Shown here: in pieces, positions 1-8,678 of the stretch | Position numbering within the stretch: the stretch's first letter is position 1 | Layout of the letters: the number at the start of each line of letters is the position of its first letter | Assembly (NCBI RefSeq): GCF_000367925.1 | Contig: NZ_KB849165.1 | Coordinates: 67,846-107,982 of the forward strand | Length of the DNA: 40,137 nucleotides | From: Acinetobacter bohemicus ANC 3994 | GTDB taxonomy: Bacteria; Pseudomonadota; Gammaproteobacteria; Pseudomonadales; Moraxellaceae | Reading direction: 5' to 3' | Program-made: the position numbers and the translations under genes | The notes under the pieces: generated by a model | The model's input: only the letters and a program-made list of their open reading frames with translations | Told to the model about the DNA's origin: nothing | Database searches by the model: none

Positions 1-788
1 GGTGGTGTTTAAAAAAGTATGCTGACATTAAATGAAGCCATTATTGATATAAAAGAAGGTTAAGTCGAAGGCTTTAAAATGGTTTTCAAGCTTTTTCGAA
101 AAATTACAGCTTTTTCTAAAGCCACGCCTAATTCGATGCCTTATTTTACAATTATTGCCTTCAATACCCACAGTAAAAAACTTACCAATACTTTGCTTGC
201 AGTTTTTAAAAGCAGTGATGAAACTGTCCCAATGATCACTTGCAATTCGAGTGTAGTGAACACCTAATTGTTTAAGCTTTGCCTTCAGCAGTTGGACTGT
301 AGCTAAATCTCTTTTACCCCAAACATAAGCAATAATCTCACCTGTTTCTCGATGGTAGGCGTAAATAAGCCATTGTTTATTATTTTTATTTCCTACAAAA
401 GTCCAGAATTCATCCACTTCGATAGATTCGTAATAACTTTGTTTAGGCTGAATTTGATATGTTGATTCACTTAAAGTGCGTAAAACTTTACCGATACTGA
501 TACGCTCAACTTCAGCAATATCTCGTATACCGTTGCCTCTGACCATTAACTGTAATATTTTACGAGTAATACCTGAATTACACCCTTGATAGCTGAGTGC
601 ATGGTCACCAATAAACTGACGTTTACAGTCTTTGCACTGATAGTTTTGTTTCCCATCTACCTTGATGCCATTTTTCTTTATACTCTCACTGAGGCAGGTT
701 GGACATTTGATTTCTAGAGTTATTCGCATTTCCCTATTTTATCAAAATCTAACCTGCTTTTTTTCAGCATACTTTTTGAAACACCACC
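1..788 (-). mobile_element. Complete IS1-family insertion sequence
   Basis: The two ends are near-perfect inverted repeats of about 27 bp: the left end begins GGTGGTGTTT at base 1, and the reverse complement of the right end begins with the same ten bases at 788. Only two of the 27 positions differ. The element carries one transposase gene filling most of its length. Its right end interrupts the reading frame of a HINT-domain toxin fragment. The left target duplication cannot be seen because the window starts at the IS end, which may itself be an assembly break at a repeat. Confidence 0.9.
28..729 (-). CDS. IS1-family transposase (single-ORF type)
   Basis: A DDE transposase of 233 residues that would cut and join the ends of the surrounding IS1 element. 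An N-terminal zinc-finger pattern is visible (CPTC near residue 9 and CKDC near 32, followed by RQF), then a helix-turn-helix-like segment. The catalytic region carries the DEFW motif (first Asp, about residue 107) and SDHW (second Asp, about 164), as in IS1 InsB proteins. Classical IS1 makes its transposase by a frameshift between insA and insB; here both parts are in one uninterrupted frame. The ATG at 729 is used, just inside the right inverted repeat. The gene looks intact and probably functional. Confidence 0.9.
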   Translation of the reverse strand: MRITLEIKCPTCLSESIKKNGIKVDGKQNYQCKDCKRQFIGDHALSYQGCNSGITRKILQLMVRGNGIRDIAEVERISIGKVLRTLSESTYQIQPKQSYYESIEVDEFWTFVGNKNNKQWLIYAYHRETGEIIAYVWGKRDLATVQLLKAKLKQLGVHYTRIASDHWDSFITAFKNCKQSIGKFFTVGIEGNNCKIRHRIRRGFRKSCNFSKKLENHFKAFDLTFFYINNGFI

Positions 789-2017
789 AAATTCTGTATC
801 TTGAATTAATTTCTTAGCTGGAACTAATTCATAACCACCACACTCTCCAGTATTATGTACCCATAAACCCTGTTCACCAACAAAATAGCTATGATGGTCT
901 TCGACTTCAAAATTATAAACAGCTCTGCATATTGTTGGAATATTTAATATCTGCCCCCCTACATTGGCCATAACATTCTCATAATTCTCTCTAAAGTCTC
1001 TAATTATTAAAGAATGATCTGAATAGTTTGCATGACAATAGTTACCAACAAAATAATCCCTTTTATTTTTTTTACCTCCTTTTATATCACCCCCTACGAT
1101 ATTATAACCTTCTTCATCAAAGTATATTATTGTATCAAATAGCTTATTATCATCCATATTAGCAGCATTAACAAAGCCATAATCACGATTAACATCTTGT
1201 ACAGGTGCAATACTTACAACTTCATAACCTACTTCATCGCCATTCTTTGGACTAGATACAATCACCTGATCATATATTTTTAAATCTCTTGCAGCTTGCC
1301 AACTACCACTTCGAGCATTAATTTGATCAATATCACTTTCACTATCCCACCCCTCAATAAACACACTATTTTCTACATAGATAGGATGTCCTCCTGTTAA
1401 ATAAATCATTTCATATATATCATGACAAATATCATCCTCATCTTCTGGATAAATACGTTTGCGAATAACTAGCTCATAAATTTCTTCTGATTCAGCCTTA
1501 AAGGTACTAATTACTCGTTTATACTCACGAATTGACCCATTTCCTTGCTCAGGGCTAGATAAAACCATATCGCCAACCTGAATATTTTGGATTGGTACAA
1601 GCCCCTTATCAGTATGAACTAATGTTCCTGCAACGAAACATCCAACATAAGTTGTTTCTTTCGCAAGTAAGTCTCCATCAAATGCATCATCAATCATTTT
1701 TTTATTGAGTGCATCACCACTATAGCCTTGTTGTGCTAATTCCGCTTCTTTGTAACGATAATCCCAAAGTGGTTTATTTAATTCTAAATTGGTAAATACT
1801 TTTATATCCCCAATAGACTGACGTGCAGCATTGACAAAAGCATTACGTACATTGACAGCAATATGTGCTAAATCCTCAGAAGATAGTGAAGGATTAGCCT
1901 TTTTAATTTTATCTACTATTGCTTTCATTTCTGCAGATTGACTTACTAACCACTGTGTTACATCTTTTGATAGCATCGTTTGTGTTTTAGGAATTTCTAT
2001 TTCTTTCCCTGAAATTG
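789..2017 (-). pseudogene. Fragment of a polymorphic-toxin protein with HINT (pretoxin) domain
   Basis: An internal piece of a large secreted toxin gene, with no start or stop of its own. A HINT autoprocessing domain is clear: it opens with CFVAGTLVHTDKG, contains TGGHPIYV, and closes with YFVGEQGLWVHN, the usual Cys start and His-Asn end. About 120 residues of helical pre-domain precede it. Only about 20 residues follow the HN before the IS1 element, so no recognisable toxin domain remains in the window. The N-terminal side is cut by an IS481-family element. The frame stays open across both junctions, giving a 752-codon ORF from the transposase start to a stop at 720 inside IS1. The original was probably a contact-dependent or type VI-type polymorphic toxin; which one cannot be decided. 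Confidence 0.8.
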
Positions 2018-2963
2018 TGTTTAGTCCCGGCATTTGATGGATCGGATCAATCTTAAAAAGTTCAGGTTCATTTGTCCATTGTTTACAGATGAATTCGTAG
2101 GGAGTCAGGCCCCTGAGTGTTTTGAGTCTGCGACCGAAGTTGTATGCAGCAATAAAATCAGCAAGGTGAGTACATAGCTGAGTGTGATCATCGTAATGAA
2201 ACCGTTTGACAGTAGCTTCTTTAATCGTTCGGTTCATCCGTTCGACTTGTCCATTGGTCCATGGGTGCTTGACCTTGGTAAGACGATGTTCAATGCCACA
2301 TTCAGTACAAACCCGATCAAAGATGTGCTCAGATGCGTAGCGATCACATGTGCGGTTTGTGAACTGGATGCCGTTATCTGTCAGCACCGTATGGATTCTA
2401 TAGGGTACAGCCTTAACTAAATTGCGCAGGAACTGCGCGGCTGCCATCTTACCGGCTTTAGTATGCAACTCAGTGAATGCGAACTTGGAAGTTCGATCAA
2501 TGGCAACGAAGAGATAAAGCTTGCCCTGTGCTGTTTGCATCTCAGCGATGTCGATATGAAAGTAACCGATGGGGTAGCTCTTGAAGCGCTTCCTGACAGG
2601 GCGATCACCTTGTACCTCAGGCAGTCGTGAAATACCATGCCGCTGCAAGCAGCGGTGTAAGGACGAGCGTGTCAAATAAGGAATACTTGGCTGTAATGCA
2701 TAAAGACAATCGTCTAGCGGCAACAAAGTGCGTTTTCGAAAAGCAACAATTGCCGCCTCATCTTCAGGCGATAACACGCTTGAGCAAGGATTCTTTGGCC
2801 CGGTTGTAAGATCATCTACTGAAGTGCGTTTCTTCCATTTTGCGACGGTCTTTTGATTGATGCCGTAACGCTTGGCTAGCGCTCTTAAGCTTTCTTGACT
2901 ATTTTGTATTGCTCGACGCACTGCCTGTGTCGTTGTGGCGCTGCTGTGTAAAACTTGTCCCAT
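2018..2963 (-). CDS. IS481-family transposase, reading through into the flanking gene
   Basis: A DDE transposase of about 315 residues with an N-terminal helix-turn-helix (ALAKRYGINQKTVAKWKKR) and an rve-type integrase core. The catalytic acids sit in HIDIAEM, LTDNGIQFT and NGQVERMNRT. The ATG at 2963 is preferred over the one at 2978 because AAGGAAG lies at the right distance before it. The frame has no stop inside the element: it reaches the terminal bases as ...MPGLNT and continues in frame into the HINT fragment, ending only at 720. In this IS group the stop is often supplied by the target DNA, so the fusion is probably accidental. The core transposase looks intact. Confidence 0.88.
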
Positions 2964-3019
2964 AGAGCTTCCTTCCATTTATCTAAGAATATTGCACCAT
3001 TAAAATCTGGGACTAAACA
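2018..3019 (-). mobile_element. IS481-family insertion sequence, 1002 bp, no target duplication
   Basis: Both ends begin TGTTTAGTCCC (plus strand at 2018, minus strand at 3019), and the inverted repeat extends to about 23 bp with four mismatches. One transposase gene lies between them. The bases just outside (left ...gaaattg, right ggtaatg...) do not match each other, so the direct target repeat is missing. The left flank is a toxin-gene fragment and the right flank is a photolyase-like gene. This arrangement suggests a deletion or recombination between two copies rather than a simple insertion. Confidence 0.88.
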
Positions 3020-3322
3020 GGTAATGATCAGCGCTGTGGCAGGTAGTAGCTGATGCTGTGCCTGAACAAAATGAATTAGTTTCTTAATTTCGCTGTTACG
3101 GTTGAAAGCATGGTATCGCACCCTCCAGCCCTGTGCTTTTAGTTCTTTGGCAAAGTGACGCATTGCACTAAAAATCAGGGCGATTTTTTGAGGATGATGC
3201 GCCACATATGTACTTTCTTCGAGTACTTCTGCCATTAAAATTACATCTTCTGAACGGTCTAAATATTTTAGTGTTGCCAGCTGATGATGAAGTTGATCAC
3301 CTAAAATTAAACCAAAATGCAT
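3020..3322 (-). pseudogene. 5' fragment of a cryptochrome/photolyase-related (DPRP) gene
   Basis: The first 101 codons of a deoxyribodipyrimidine photolyase-related protein. It opens MHFGLILGDQLHHQL and continues with the alternating beta/alpha pattern of the N-terminal nucleotide-binding domain (VILMAEVLEESTYVAHHPQK). These proteins usually have about 500 residues and bind FAD and an Fe-S cluster. The homology stops at LIIT, exactly where the IS481 inverted repeat begins, and the next expected residues of the family are replaced by IS-encoded sequence. The remainder is absent from the window, so the gene is dead. Confidence 0.78.
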
Positions 3323-3666
3323 AAGAGACTGAACATGAGGTGGATATAAAGTGTAGTTTAAAAGTACTTATATCAATTTTTTGTGAAGATAGATGCCGAA
3401 AACACCAATGTATCTATAACATTCTGTTTATTCATACAGATGCTTTTAAAAATGATTATTATTAGTGCATTAATAATACTATATGACAATTCTGGAAGGA
3501 TAAGGCCGTATCAAAGCTAGATCCGCTTTGTTGTAGGTGATGCATAACTTATGTGAAAATTTTGTGATTTTAATCAAAAAGATACAAATTATTATGGTTG
3601 AAATTACATTGTGAACCGCATAAAATTTTTTTGTAAATTTACTCTATGCACGCTTCCTTAGTTTGT

Positions 3667-3693
3667 CCCATACCCCTGTATGGGATTTTTTTT
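3667..3693 (+). terminator. Hairpin plus T-run just before nudC
   Basis: CCCATAC and GTATGGG form a perfect 7-bp stem with a four-base loop, followed by A and eight T. It ends only 16 bases before the nudC start codon. No gene is evident in the 340 bp upstream (3323-3666). The hairpin may end a short transcript or attenuate nudC. Confidence 0.65.
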
Positions 3694-3709
3694 AATCAAG
3701 GTGTTTTTA

Positions 3710-4483
3710 ATGATTGATCTCTCGATAGCTTATATTTTTAGGCAACAACAGCTTTTAGTTGACCAAGATTTTGAATTGCCTCGAGTAGAAAAATTTCAAA
3801 ATGATTTAAGTCTCTATTCAGATAGTGAAGTAATTGCACGGGATCTTGATGAAAATGAACCTATTCCTCAAGGTTATCAACTTGTTCCAATTCGCCAATT
3901 ATTGCAATTTTGGAATAAGCAACAATTTGAGCAAGCGAGTCGTGCAATTCAACTGTTAGAATGGCGTCGTAATCATCAGTTTTGTAGTCATTGTGGGCAT
4001 CAAACCATTCAACATGCGACTCAATATGCTATGTTTTGTTCTGCCTGTGGGTATAATCAATACCCTAGAGTAAATCCCTGTGTAATTACAATAATCACCC
4101 GTGGCACAGATGAAATTCTACTGGCAAAAAATGCCCGAAATAAAACACAAATGTACAGTTTAATTGCTGGTTTTGTTGAGGTTGGAGAAACGTTAGAAGA
4201 AGCAGTACGTCGTGAAACGCTCGAAGAAGTGGGTATACAACTTAAAAATATTCAGTACATGGCAAGCCAACCATGGCCTTTTCCAAGTAATTTAATGCTT
4301 GCATTTAAAGCCGAATATCAAGCTGGTGAAATTAAAATCCAAGAAAAAGAACTCAGTGATGCTCAATTTTTCAAATTTGACCAGTTGCCTGAGATTCCCT
4401 TTAAAGGAAGTATTGCTTATTCCATGATTATGCATGTAATTCATGGTAGTCGGATCGCAGATGACACTAAAGAGTGGCTTTAA
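3710..4483 (+). CDS. nudC: NAD(+) diphosphatase / NAD-decapping Nudix hydrolase NudC
   Basis: Hydrolyses NADH/NAD+ to NMN(H) and AMP, and in other bacteria removes NAD caps from RNA 5' ends. The protein has 257 residues, the normal length. A zinc ribbon is present (C92, C95, C110, C113). A full Nudix box lies at about 154-176 (GFVEVGETLEEAVRRETLEE...). The family signature SQPWPFPSN is at about 187-195 and separates NudC from other Nudix enzymes. The ATG at 3710 was chosen because AAGG lies 7-8 bases upstream; an ATG at 3680 overlaps the preceding hairpin and has no ribosome site. It appears to be a single-gene unit and probably belongs to the ancestral chromosome. Confidence 0.95.
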   Translation: MIDLSIAYIFRQQQLLVDQDFELPRVEKFQNDLSLYSDSEVIARDLDENEPIPQGYQLVPIRQLLQFWNKQQFEQASRAIQLLEWRRNHQFCSHCGHQTIQHATQYAMFCSACGYNQYPRVNPCVITIITRGTDEILLAKNARNKTQMYSLIAGFVEVGETLEEAVRRETLEEVGIQLKNIQYMASQPWPFPSNLMLAFKAEYQAGEIKIQEKELSDAQFFKFDQLPEIPFKGSIAYSMIMHVIHGSRIADDTKEWL

Positions 4484-4523
4484 TGTATGAACTTTTTAAA
4501 TTCTAACAGTTGATTTAAATCAA

Positions 4524-4670
4524 TTAATTTAAGTTGATGAGTAACCGGGTAATTTGACGGGTGGAAAGACTCAGGATTTCAGCAGCACGGACTTGGGTAA
4601 TACGATGATCTCGAACGTCTTGCAGTACAGCAAGACGTTGTATTTCTTTATCAGACATAGTGATCAGCAT
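4524..4670 (-). pseudogene. N-terminal stub of an ISNCY-type transposase
   Basis: A 48-codon frame beginning MLITMSDKEIQRLAVLQDV with a helix-turn-helix (RITQVRAAEILSLSTRQITRLL). This is the start of ISNCY/IS1202-like transposases, which usually exceed 400 residues. It then runs into unrelated sequence and stops. No catalytic domain is present nearby, so it is an IS relic. The family assignment is from memory of the N-terminal pattern. Confidence 0.7.
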
Positions 4671-5119
4671 CTATATTTTATATCCAGTCCATGGTGATAA
4701 AAACCATCATAAACTAGACATTTTTATTGGTTAGAATATAGACACTTTAAATGGGTTCTAACATGCTGATTTCGTATAATATTGATTATGTTAAATATTG
4801 CGTACCTGAAAGGGGCCGTTTTCTTGTAGCTTTTTAACGGTAGCATAATGCACAATTGCTACAGTAAAATGTTAGCATAATTAATTTCTTTTACTAAGAA
4901 AAATTTAATAAATCGCGGATTTAAATCATAAATTCCGTACATTTATTAAGAAGCTTTCTTTGAATTATTAATTATTTGAAATATTTTATGCATCAGCACT
5001 GTTGTAAATAGGAAGATAAGCTGTAATTTTCTATGTTAATTAAGTTTAAATTCCAACCCTCTCATTTTCCCACTAGCTCAGGTTATAATAATGGCCTCCC
5101 AAAATATGATTGATCTATT
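4671..5119. other. Intergenic region without a recognisable gene
   Basis: About 450 bp of AT-rich sequence between the transposase stub and the VF530 gene. Only very short frames are present. The first 80 bases may include the outer end of the decayed IS, but I could not define an inverted repeat. The VF530 promoter should lie in the last 100 bases; no strong -35/-10 pair stands out. Confidence 0.5.
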
Positions 5120-5356
5120 ATGAACACCCCCAATGACCCTTTACACGGCAAAAAACTTGCTGACATTTTGGATGAATTATTGGATTACTACGGTGGCTTT
5201 GAAGGCTTAAATCGTAAAATTGAAATTAGATGTTTTTGCATAGATCCAAGTGTTAAATCATCATTGCGATTCTTACGTACCACACCATGGGCACGTGAAA
5301 AAGTAGAAAGCTTATATTTGTATGTCTTACGCCAAAAAGCTAAACAGAAATCGTAG
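5120..5356 (+). CDS. VF530-family (DUF2132) small DNA-binding-type protein
   Basis: A 78-residue protein with the conserved VF530 pattern: NDPLHGKKLADILDELLDYYG near the start, then IRCFCIDPSVKSSLRFLRTTPWAREKVE. The length fits the family. VF530 proteins adopt a small helical fold and have been suggested to bind DNA; their cellular role is not established. It stands alone between IS relics and seems to be a conserved chromosomal gene rather than part of the degradation island. Confidence 0.9.
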   Translation: MNTPNDPLHGKKLADILDELLDYYGGFEGLNRKIEIRCFCIDPSVKSSLRFLRTTPWAREKVESLYLYVLRQKAKQKS

Positions 5357-5419
5357 CTATCAAAACCCTAGCCTCAGCATAATATTTTATGCCAAATAGT
5401 AAACTACACTTATTGAATA

Positions 5420-5482
5420 GCCACCGATTTTGTAGACATCTTTTAATTAGTGGTGGACTGCCACCACTTTCCTAGACAAATT
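5420..5482. repeat. Pair of IS-end-like direct repeats and a perfect hairpin
   Basis: GCCACCGATTTTGTAGACA at about 5420 and GCCACCACTTTCCTAGACA at about 5462 match at most positions and look like two diverged IS3-type terminal sequences in the same direction. The second is the right arm of a perfect 8-bp stem (AGTGGTGG, loop ACTG, CCACCACT, 5449-5468). Bases 5454-5482 recur near-identically at 37123-37150. No transposase lies between, so this is probably an IS scar. The rest of 5357-5840 shows nothing recognisable. Confidence 0.5.
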
Positions 5483-5839
5483 TAGTTTATTCTTAAGACC
5501 TTTTTAGTAGGAAAATATGTATTCATAGCTAGGTTCATGAACCAAATATTTTATAAGTTATCACTTTAGTGCTCTAAGTAATTAAATTTATTGTTTATTA
5601 AATATAAATTTAATTGTGAACTAGATTCTAGGTGAACATAAGTTAAATTATTCAGAACAAATATGAAAGTCCTGTTTTTCTACGTATTGTAAGTAAAGCC
5701 CATTTTCTTTGACTGCATTTAAATTACGCTTATAAGATAGTTTATATAAGTTGCGGAATTCCATTTTAAATCTACTTTCAAATGCAAAAACTTCCTTTTA
5801 TGGCATTTAAGGTTTACAGCATAAAAGGAAGCACTAAAT

Positions 5840-5873
5840 AAAAAAAATTGAGGCTCAAGCTTTGAGCCTCAAT
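5840..5873 (-). terminator. Rho-independent terminator of the mhpDFE-side operon
   Basis: On the minus strand a stem of about 12 bp (ATTGAGGCTCAA pairing with TTGAGCCTCAAT) is followed by eight T. It starts about 10 bases after the aldolase stop codon and marks the left edge of the degradation island. Confidence 0.92.
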
Positions 5874-5882
5874 GTACCAAAC

Positions 5883-6914
5883 TTAGATTTGTAGCTCTTT
5901 TAACTTCAGCATATTTAGCGCGACATCAATAATCATATCTTCTTGTCCACCGACCATACGTCTTTTGCCAAGCTCCACTAAAATATCAAAAGCAGACAAA
6001 CCATATTTTTCTGCGGCGGTTTCAGTATGACGTAAGAAGCTTGAATATACGCCTGCATAACCCAGTGCTAGGGTTTCACGGTCAACACGCACTGGTCTTT
6101 CTTGTAATGGACGAACAATATCTTCAGCCGCATCAATCAAACATTTAACGTCACAACCATGCTTTAGTCCCATACGCTCAACTGCTGCAATAAATACTTC
6201 AAGCGGCGCATTACCTGCCCCTGCCCCCATTCCCGTTAAACTGGCATCGATTCGATTACAACCATGTTCTAATGCGACAATACTATTTGCCACACCTAAG
6301 CTTAAGTTATGATGAGCATGCATACCTGTTTCTGTAGCTGGATCAAGTAGATCTTTCATGGCTTTAAAACGCTCAGCAATATCATACATATTCATAGCAC
6401 CGCCAGAATCGACTACATAAATACATTGTGCGCCATAACTTTCCATCAGTTTTCCTTGCTGCGCCAAACCTTCAGGTGTATTCATGTGACTCATCATTAG
6501 GAAGCCCACTGTATCCATCCCGAGTGATCGAGCATATTCAATATGCTGTTTTGATACATCGGCTTCTGTACAATGGGTTGCCACGCGTACTACACGCGCT
6601 CCAGCATCATAAGCGGCTTTTAGGTCATGCACCGTACCAATACCTGGCAATAAAAGCGTCGCCACTTTGGCATTTTTCACTTCGCTGGCTACTGCTTCAA
6701 TCCACTCTAAATCGGTATGTGCTCCAAAACCATAGTTGAAGCTTGAACCTTGTAAACCATCGCCATGAGCAACTTCAATACTGTCTACGCCCGCTTCATC
6801 CAAAGCACGAGCAATCTGACGCACTTGATCGAGTGAATATTGGTGACGAATCGCATGCATACCATCACGTAAAGTCACATCTGACACATAGATTTTTCTT
6901 TCTTGATCAAACAT
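5883..6914 (-). CDS. mhpE: 4-hydroxy-2-oxovalerate aldolase (MhpE/BphI/DmpG family)
   Basis: Cleaves 4-hydroxy-2-oxovalerate to pyruvate and acetaldehyde, the last carbon-carbon cleavage of meta pathways. It is a 343-residue TIM barrel of the HMGL-like family. The metal/active-site block TLRDGMHAIRHQ (R16, D17, H20) and the HAHHN metal site near residue 200 are present, as is the C-terminal DmpG-type communication domain. It lies 11 bp downstream of the acylating acetaldehyde dehydrogenase gene, with which it normally forms a channelling complex, and it is the last gene before a strong terminator. Confidence 0.95.
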   Translation of the reverse strand: MFDQERKIYVSDVTLRDGMHAIRHQYSLDQVRQIARALDEAGVDSIEVAHGDGLQGSSFNYGFGAHTDLEWIEAVASEVKNAKVATLLLPGIGTVHDLKAAYDAGARVVRVATHCTEADVSKQHIEYARSLGMDTVGFLMMSHMNTPEGLAQQGKLMESYGAQCIYVVDSGGAMNMYDIAERFKAMKDLLDPATETGMHAHHNLSLGVANSIVALEHGCNRIDASLTGMGAGAGNAPLEVFIAAVERMGLKHGCDVKCLIDAAEDIVRPLQERPVRVDRETLALGYAGVYSSFLRHTETAAEKYGLSAFDILVELGKRRMVGGQEDMIIDVALNMLKLKELQI

Positions 6915-6925
6915 TTCGATTCTCC

Positions 6926-7867
6926 TTACGCAATTTTTTGAGTCAGATGGGTTTCAGCAAACCGTTCTGCGGCAGCTAAAGCAGCACTGGTCATGATATC
7001 TAGGTTGCCTGCATAAGCCGGTAGATAATGCGCAGCACCTTCTACTTCCAGAAAAACGGATACTTTTAAGCCCGGTAATTTGCCTAAACCTGGGATATTT
7101 AAAGGTCGATCTACATTAAATTCTTCAAATTGCACTTCTTGTTTTAAACGATAACCCGGTACATACGCCTGTACTGCATCCGCCATCTCTTTTACTGATT
7201 GTCGGATGGCTTCTTGGTCTGCGCCCACTTCAGCAAGGCAATATACGGTGTCACGCATGATCAGTGGCGGCTCTGCCGGATTCATAATGATAATCGCTTT
7301 ACCTTTTTCTGCCCCACCTACCTCTTCAATGGCTTTAGAGGTAGTTTCAGTGAATTCATCAATATTGGCACGTGTGCCGGGACCAGCAGACTTACTTGCA
7401 ATAGAAGCAATAATTTCTGCGTAATGAACTTTGGCAACCCGCGATACCGCATGCACCATAGGAATAGTCGCTTGTCCACCACAAGTCACCATATTGATAT
7501 TTGGTGCATTCATGTGTTCATCTAGGTTGACCACTGGAATAACATAAGGACCAATCGCAGCAGGAGTTAAGTCAATGACTTGTATACCATATTGCTGTAG
7601 CACAGCATTATGATGCTGATGTGCCCCTGCTGAAGTCGCATCAAATACTATCTTAATCTCTTTAAAATTGGGTAGTTTGAGTAAACCTTCAATACTTTCC
7701 GCAGTGGTTTCAAAACCAAAACGCGCGGCACGTGCTAAACCATCTGAATTGGGATCGACACCAACCATTGCACCCATTTCCAGAAATTGAGAATTACGCA
7801 TGATTTTAATCATCAGGTCAGTACCAATATTGCCCGAACCGATAATTGCACATTTAATTTTTGACAT
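6926..7867 (-). CDS. mhpF: Acetaldehyde dehydrogenase (acylating), MhpF/BphJ/DmpF family
   Basis: Oxidises acetaldehyde from the partner aldolase to acetyl-CoA with NAD+ and CoA. The protein has 313 residues. The Rossmann motif GSGNIGTD is at 10-17 and the catalytic cysteine is C129 in NMVTCGGQA. The start at 7867 was chosen because AAGGA lies 8 bases upstream; the frame opens ten codons earlier, but that extension overlaps the hydratase gene end and lacks a ribosome site. The order hydratase - dehydrogenase - aldolase is the standard lower meta-pathway module. Confidence 0.95.
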   Translation of the reverse strand: MSKIKCAIIGSGNIGTDLMIKIMRNSQFLEMGAMVGVDPNSDGLARAARFGFETTAESIEGLLKLPNFKEIKIVFDATSAGAHQHHNAVLQQYGIQVIDLTPAAIGPYVIPVVNLDEHMNAPNINMVTCGGQATIPMVHAVSRVAKVHYAEIIASIASKSAGPGTRANIDEFTETTSKAIEEVGGAEKGKAIIIMNPAEPPLIMRDTVYCLAEVGADQEAIRQSVKEMADAVQAYVPGYRLKQEVQFEEFNVDRPLNIPGLGKLPGLKVSVFLEVEGAAHYLPAYAGNLDIMTSAALAAAERFAETHLTQKIA

Positions 7868-7886
7868 TATTTTTCCTTTTTGCAGA

Positions 7887-8678
7887 TTATTGCGCAAATA
7901 CTGCTGTTACTGGGTCAAACCCCTCAATTTCAACGACAAATTCATCACCGGGATTTGCAACCACCATTGGTCCTAATGCTCCAGTCAAAATGATGTCACC
8001 CGCCAATAATGGACGACCACGAAGCATCATTTCATCTGCCAGCCATACCGCAGCATTTAATGGGTTGGCTAAACAAGCTTTACCAACACCTTGTGATACG
8101 ACTTCGTTGTCTCGGGTCATGCGCATTTTGCAGTTCACTAAATCAAGATTTTCCAGTTGGACTGGACGTGAACCCAACACAAAAGCAGCAGATGAAGCAT
8201 TGTCCGCAACGGTATCAATCAGTGATATCTTCCAGTTTTCAATACGGCTATCTACAATTTCAATTGCCGCCAACGCATAATCCGTCGCACTAATGATGTC
8301 AGCAAAAGTATGTTTTACTTTGTTTAAATCGTGCTTAATCACTAAAGCAATTTCTGCTTCAATTTTGGGTTGAATCAGTAGATTTGCCGGAATTTCTTCA
8401 CCATCACCAAAAGCCATATCTGCAAACAACATCCCGAAATCTGGTTGGTCAACCCCTAATTGGGTTTGCACCACTTTGGATGTCAAACCGATTTTCCGAC
8501 CAACCAGACGTCGACCTTGTGCAAGTGCATTCTGAGTGTTTGTTTCTTGTACTGCGTATGCAGCATCTACATCCGCTTGATCTCCGCCAAGTTGGGTACG
8601 AATAGGTGGTATTGCACGTCGTGAAATTTCCGCTTGTTTTAATGCCAGAGCGACTGTTTCAATGTTTTGATTTGACAT
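7887..8678 (-). CDS. mhpD: 2-oxopent-4-enoate hydratase (MhpD/BphH/DmpE family)
   Basis: Adds water to 2-hydroxypenta-2,4-dienoate to give 4-hydroxy-2-oxovalerate. The 263 residues match the family length. The metal ligands are visible in KIEAEIAL (E107, E109) and AIEIVDSRI (about 139-145), and the FAH-like C-terminal PNPGDEF-type turn (ANPGDEF) is present. AAGGA stands 9 bases before the ATG. It is the first of three tightly spaced genes (19 and 11 bp gaps), so the trio is one transcription unit, possibly continuing from the oxygenase genes 189 bp upstream. Some related hydratases and decarboxylases share this fold; the neighbours favour the hydratase. Confidence 0.93.
   Translation of the reverse strand: MSNQNIETVALALKQAEISRRAIPPIRTQLGGDQADVDAAYAVQETNTQNALAQGRRLVGRKIGLTSKVVQTQLGVDQPDFGMLFADMAFGDGEEIPANLLIQPKIEAEIALVIKHDLNKVKHTFADIISATDYALAAIEIVDSRIENWKISLIDTVADNASSAAFVLGSRPVQLENLDLVNCKMRMTRDNEVVSQGVGKACLANPLNAAVWLADEMMLRGRPLLAGDIILTGALGPMVVANPGDEFVVEIEGFDPVTAVFAQ

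Noticed and set aside
789..2017. Self-splicing intein
   Set aside because: The CFVAGT start and WVHN end also suit inteins, but the domain follows a toxin-type helical region and little follows it. The pretoxin HINT class fits better.
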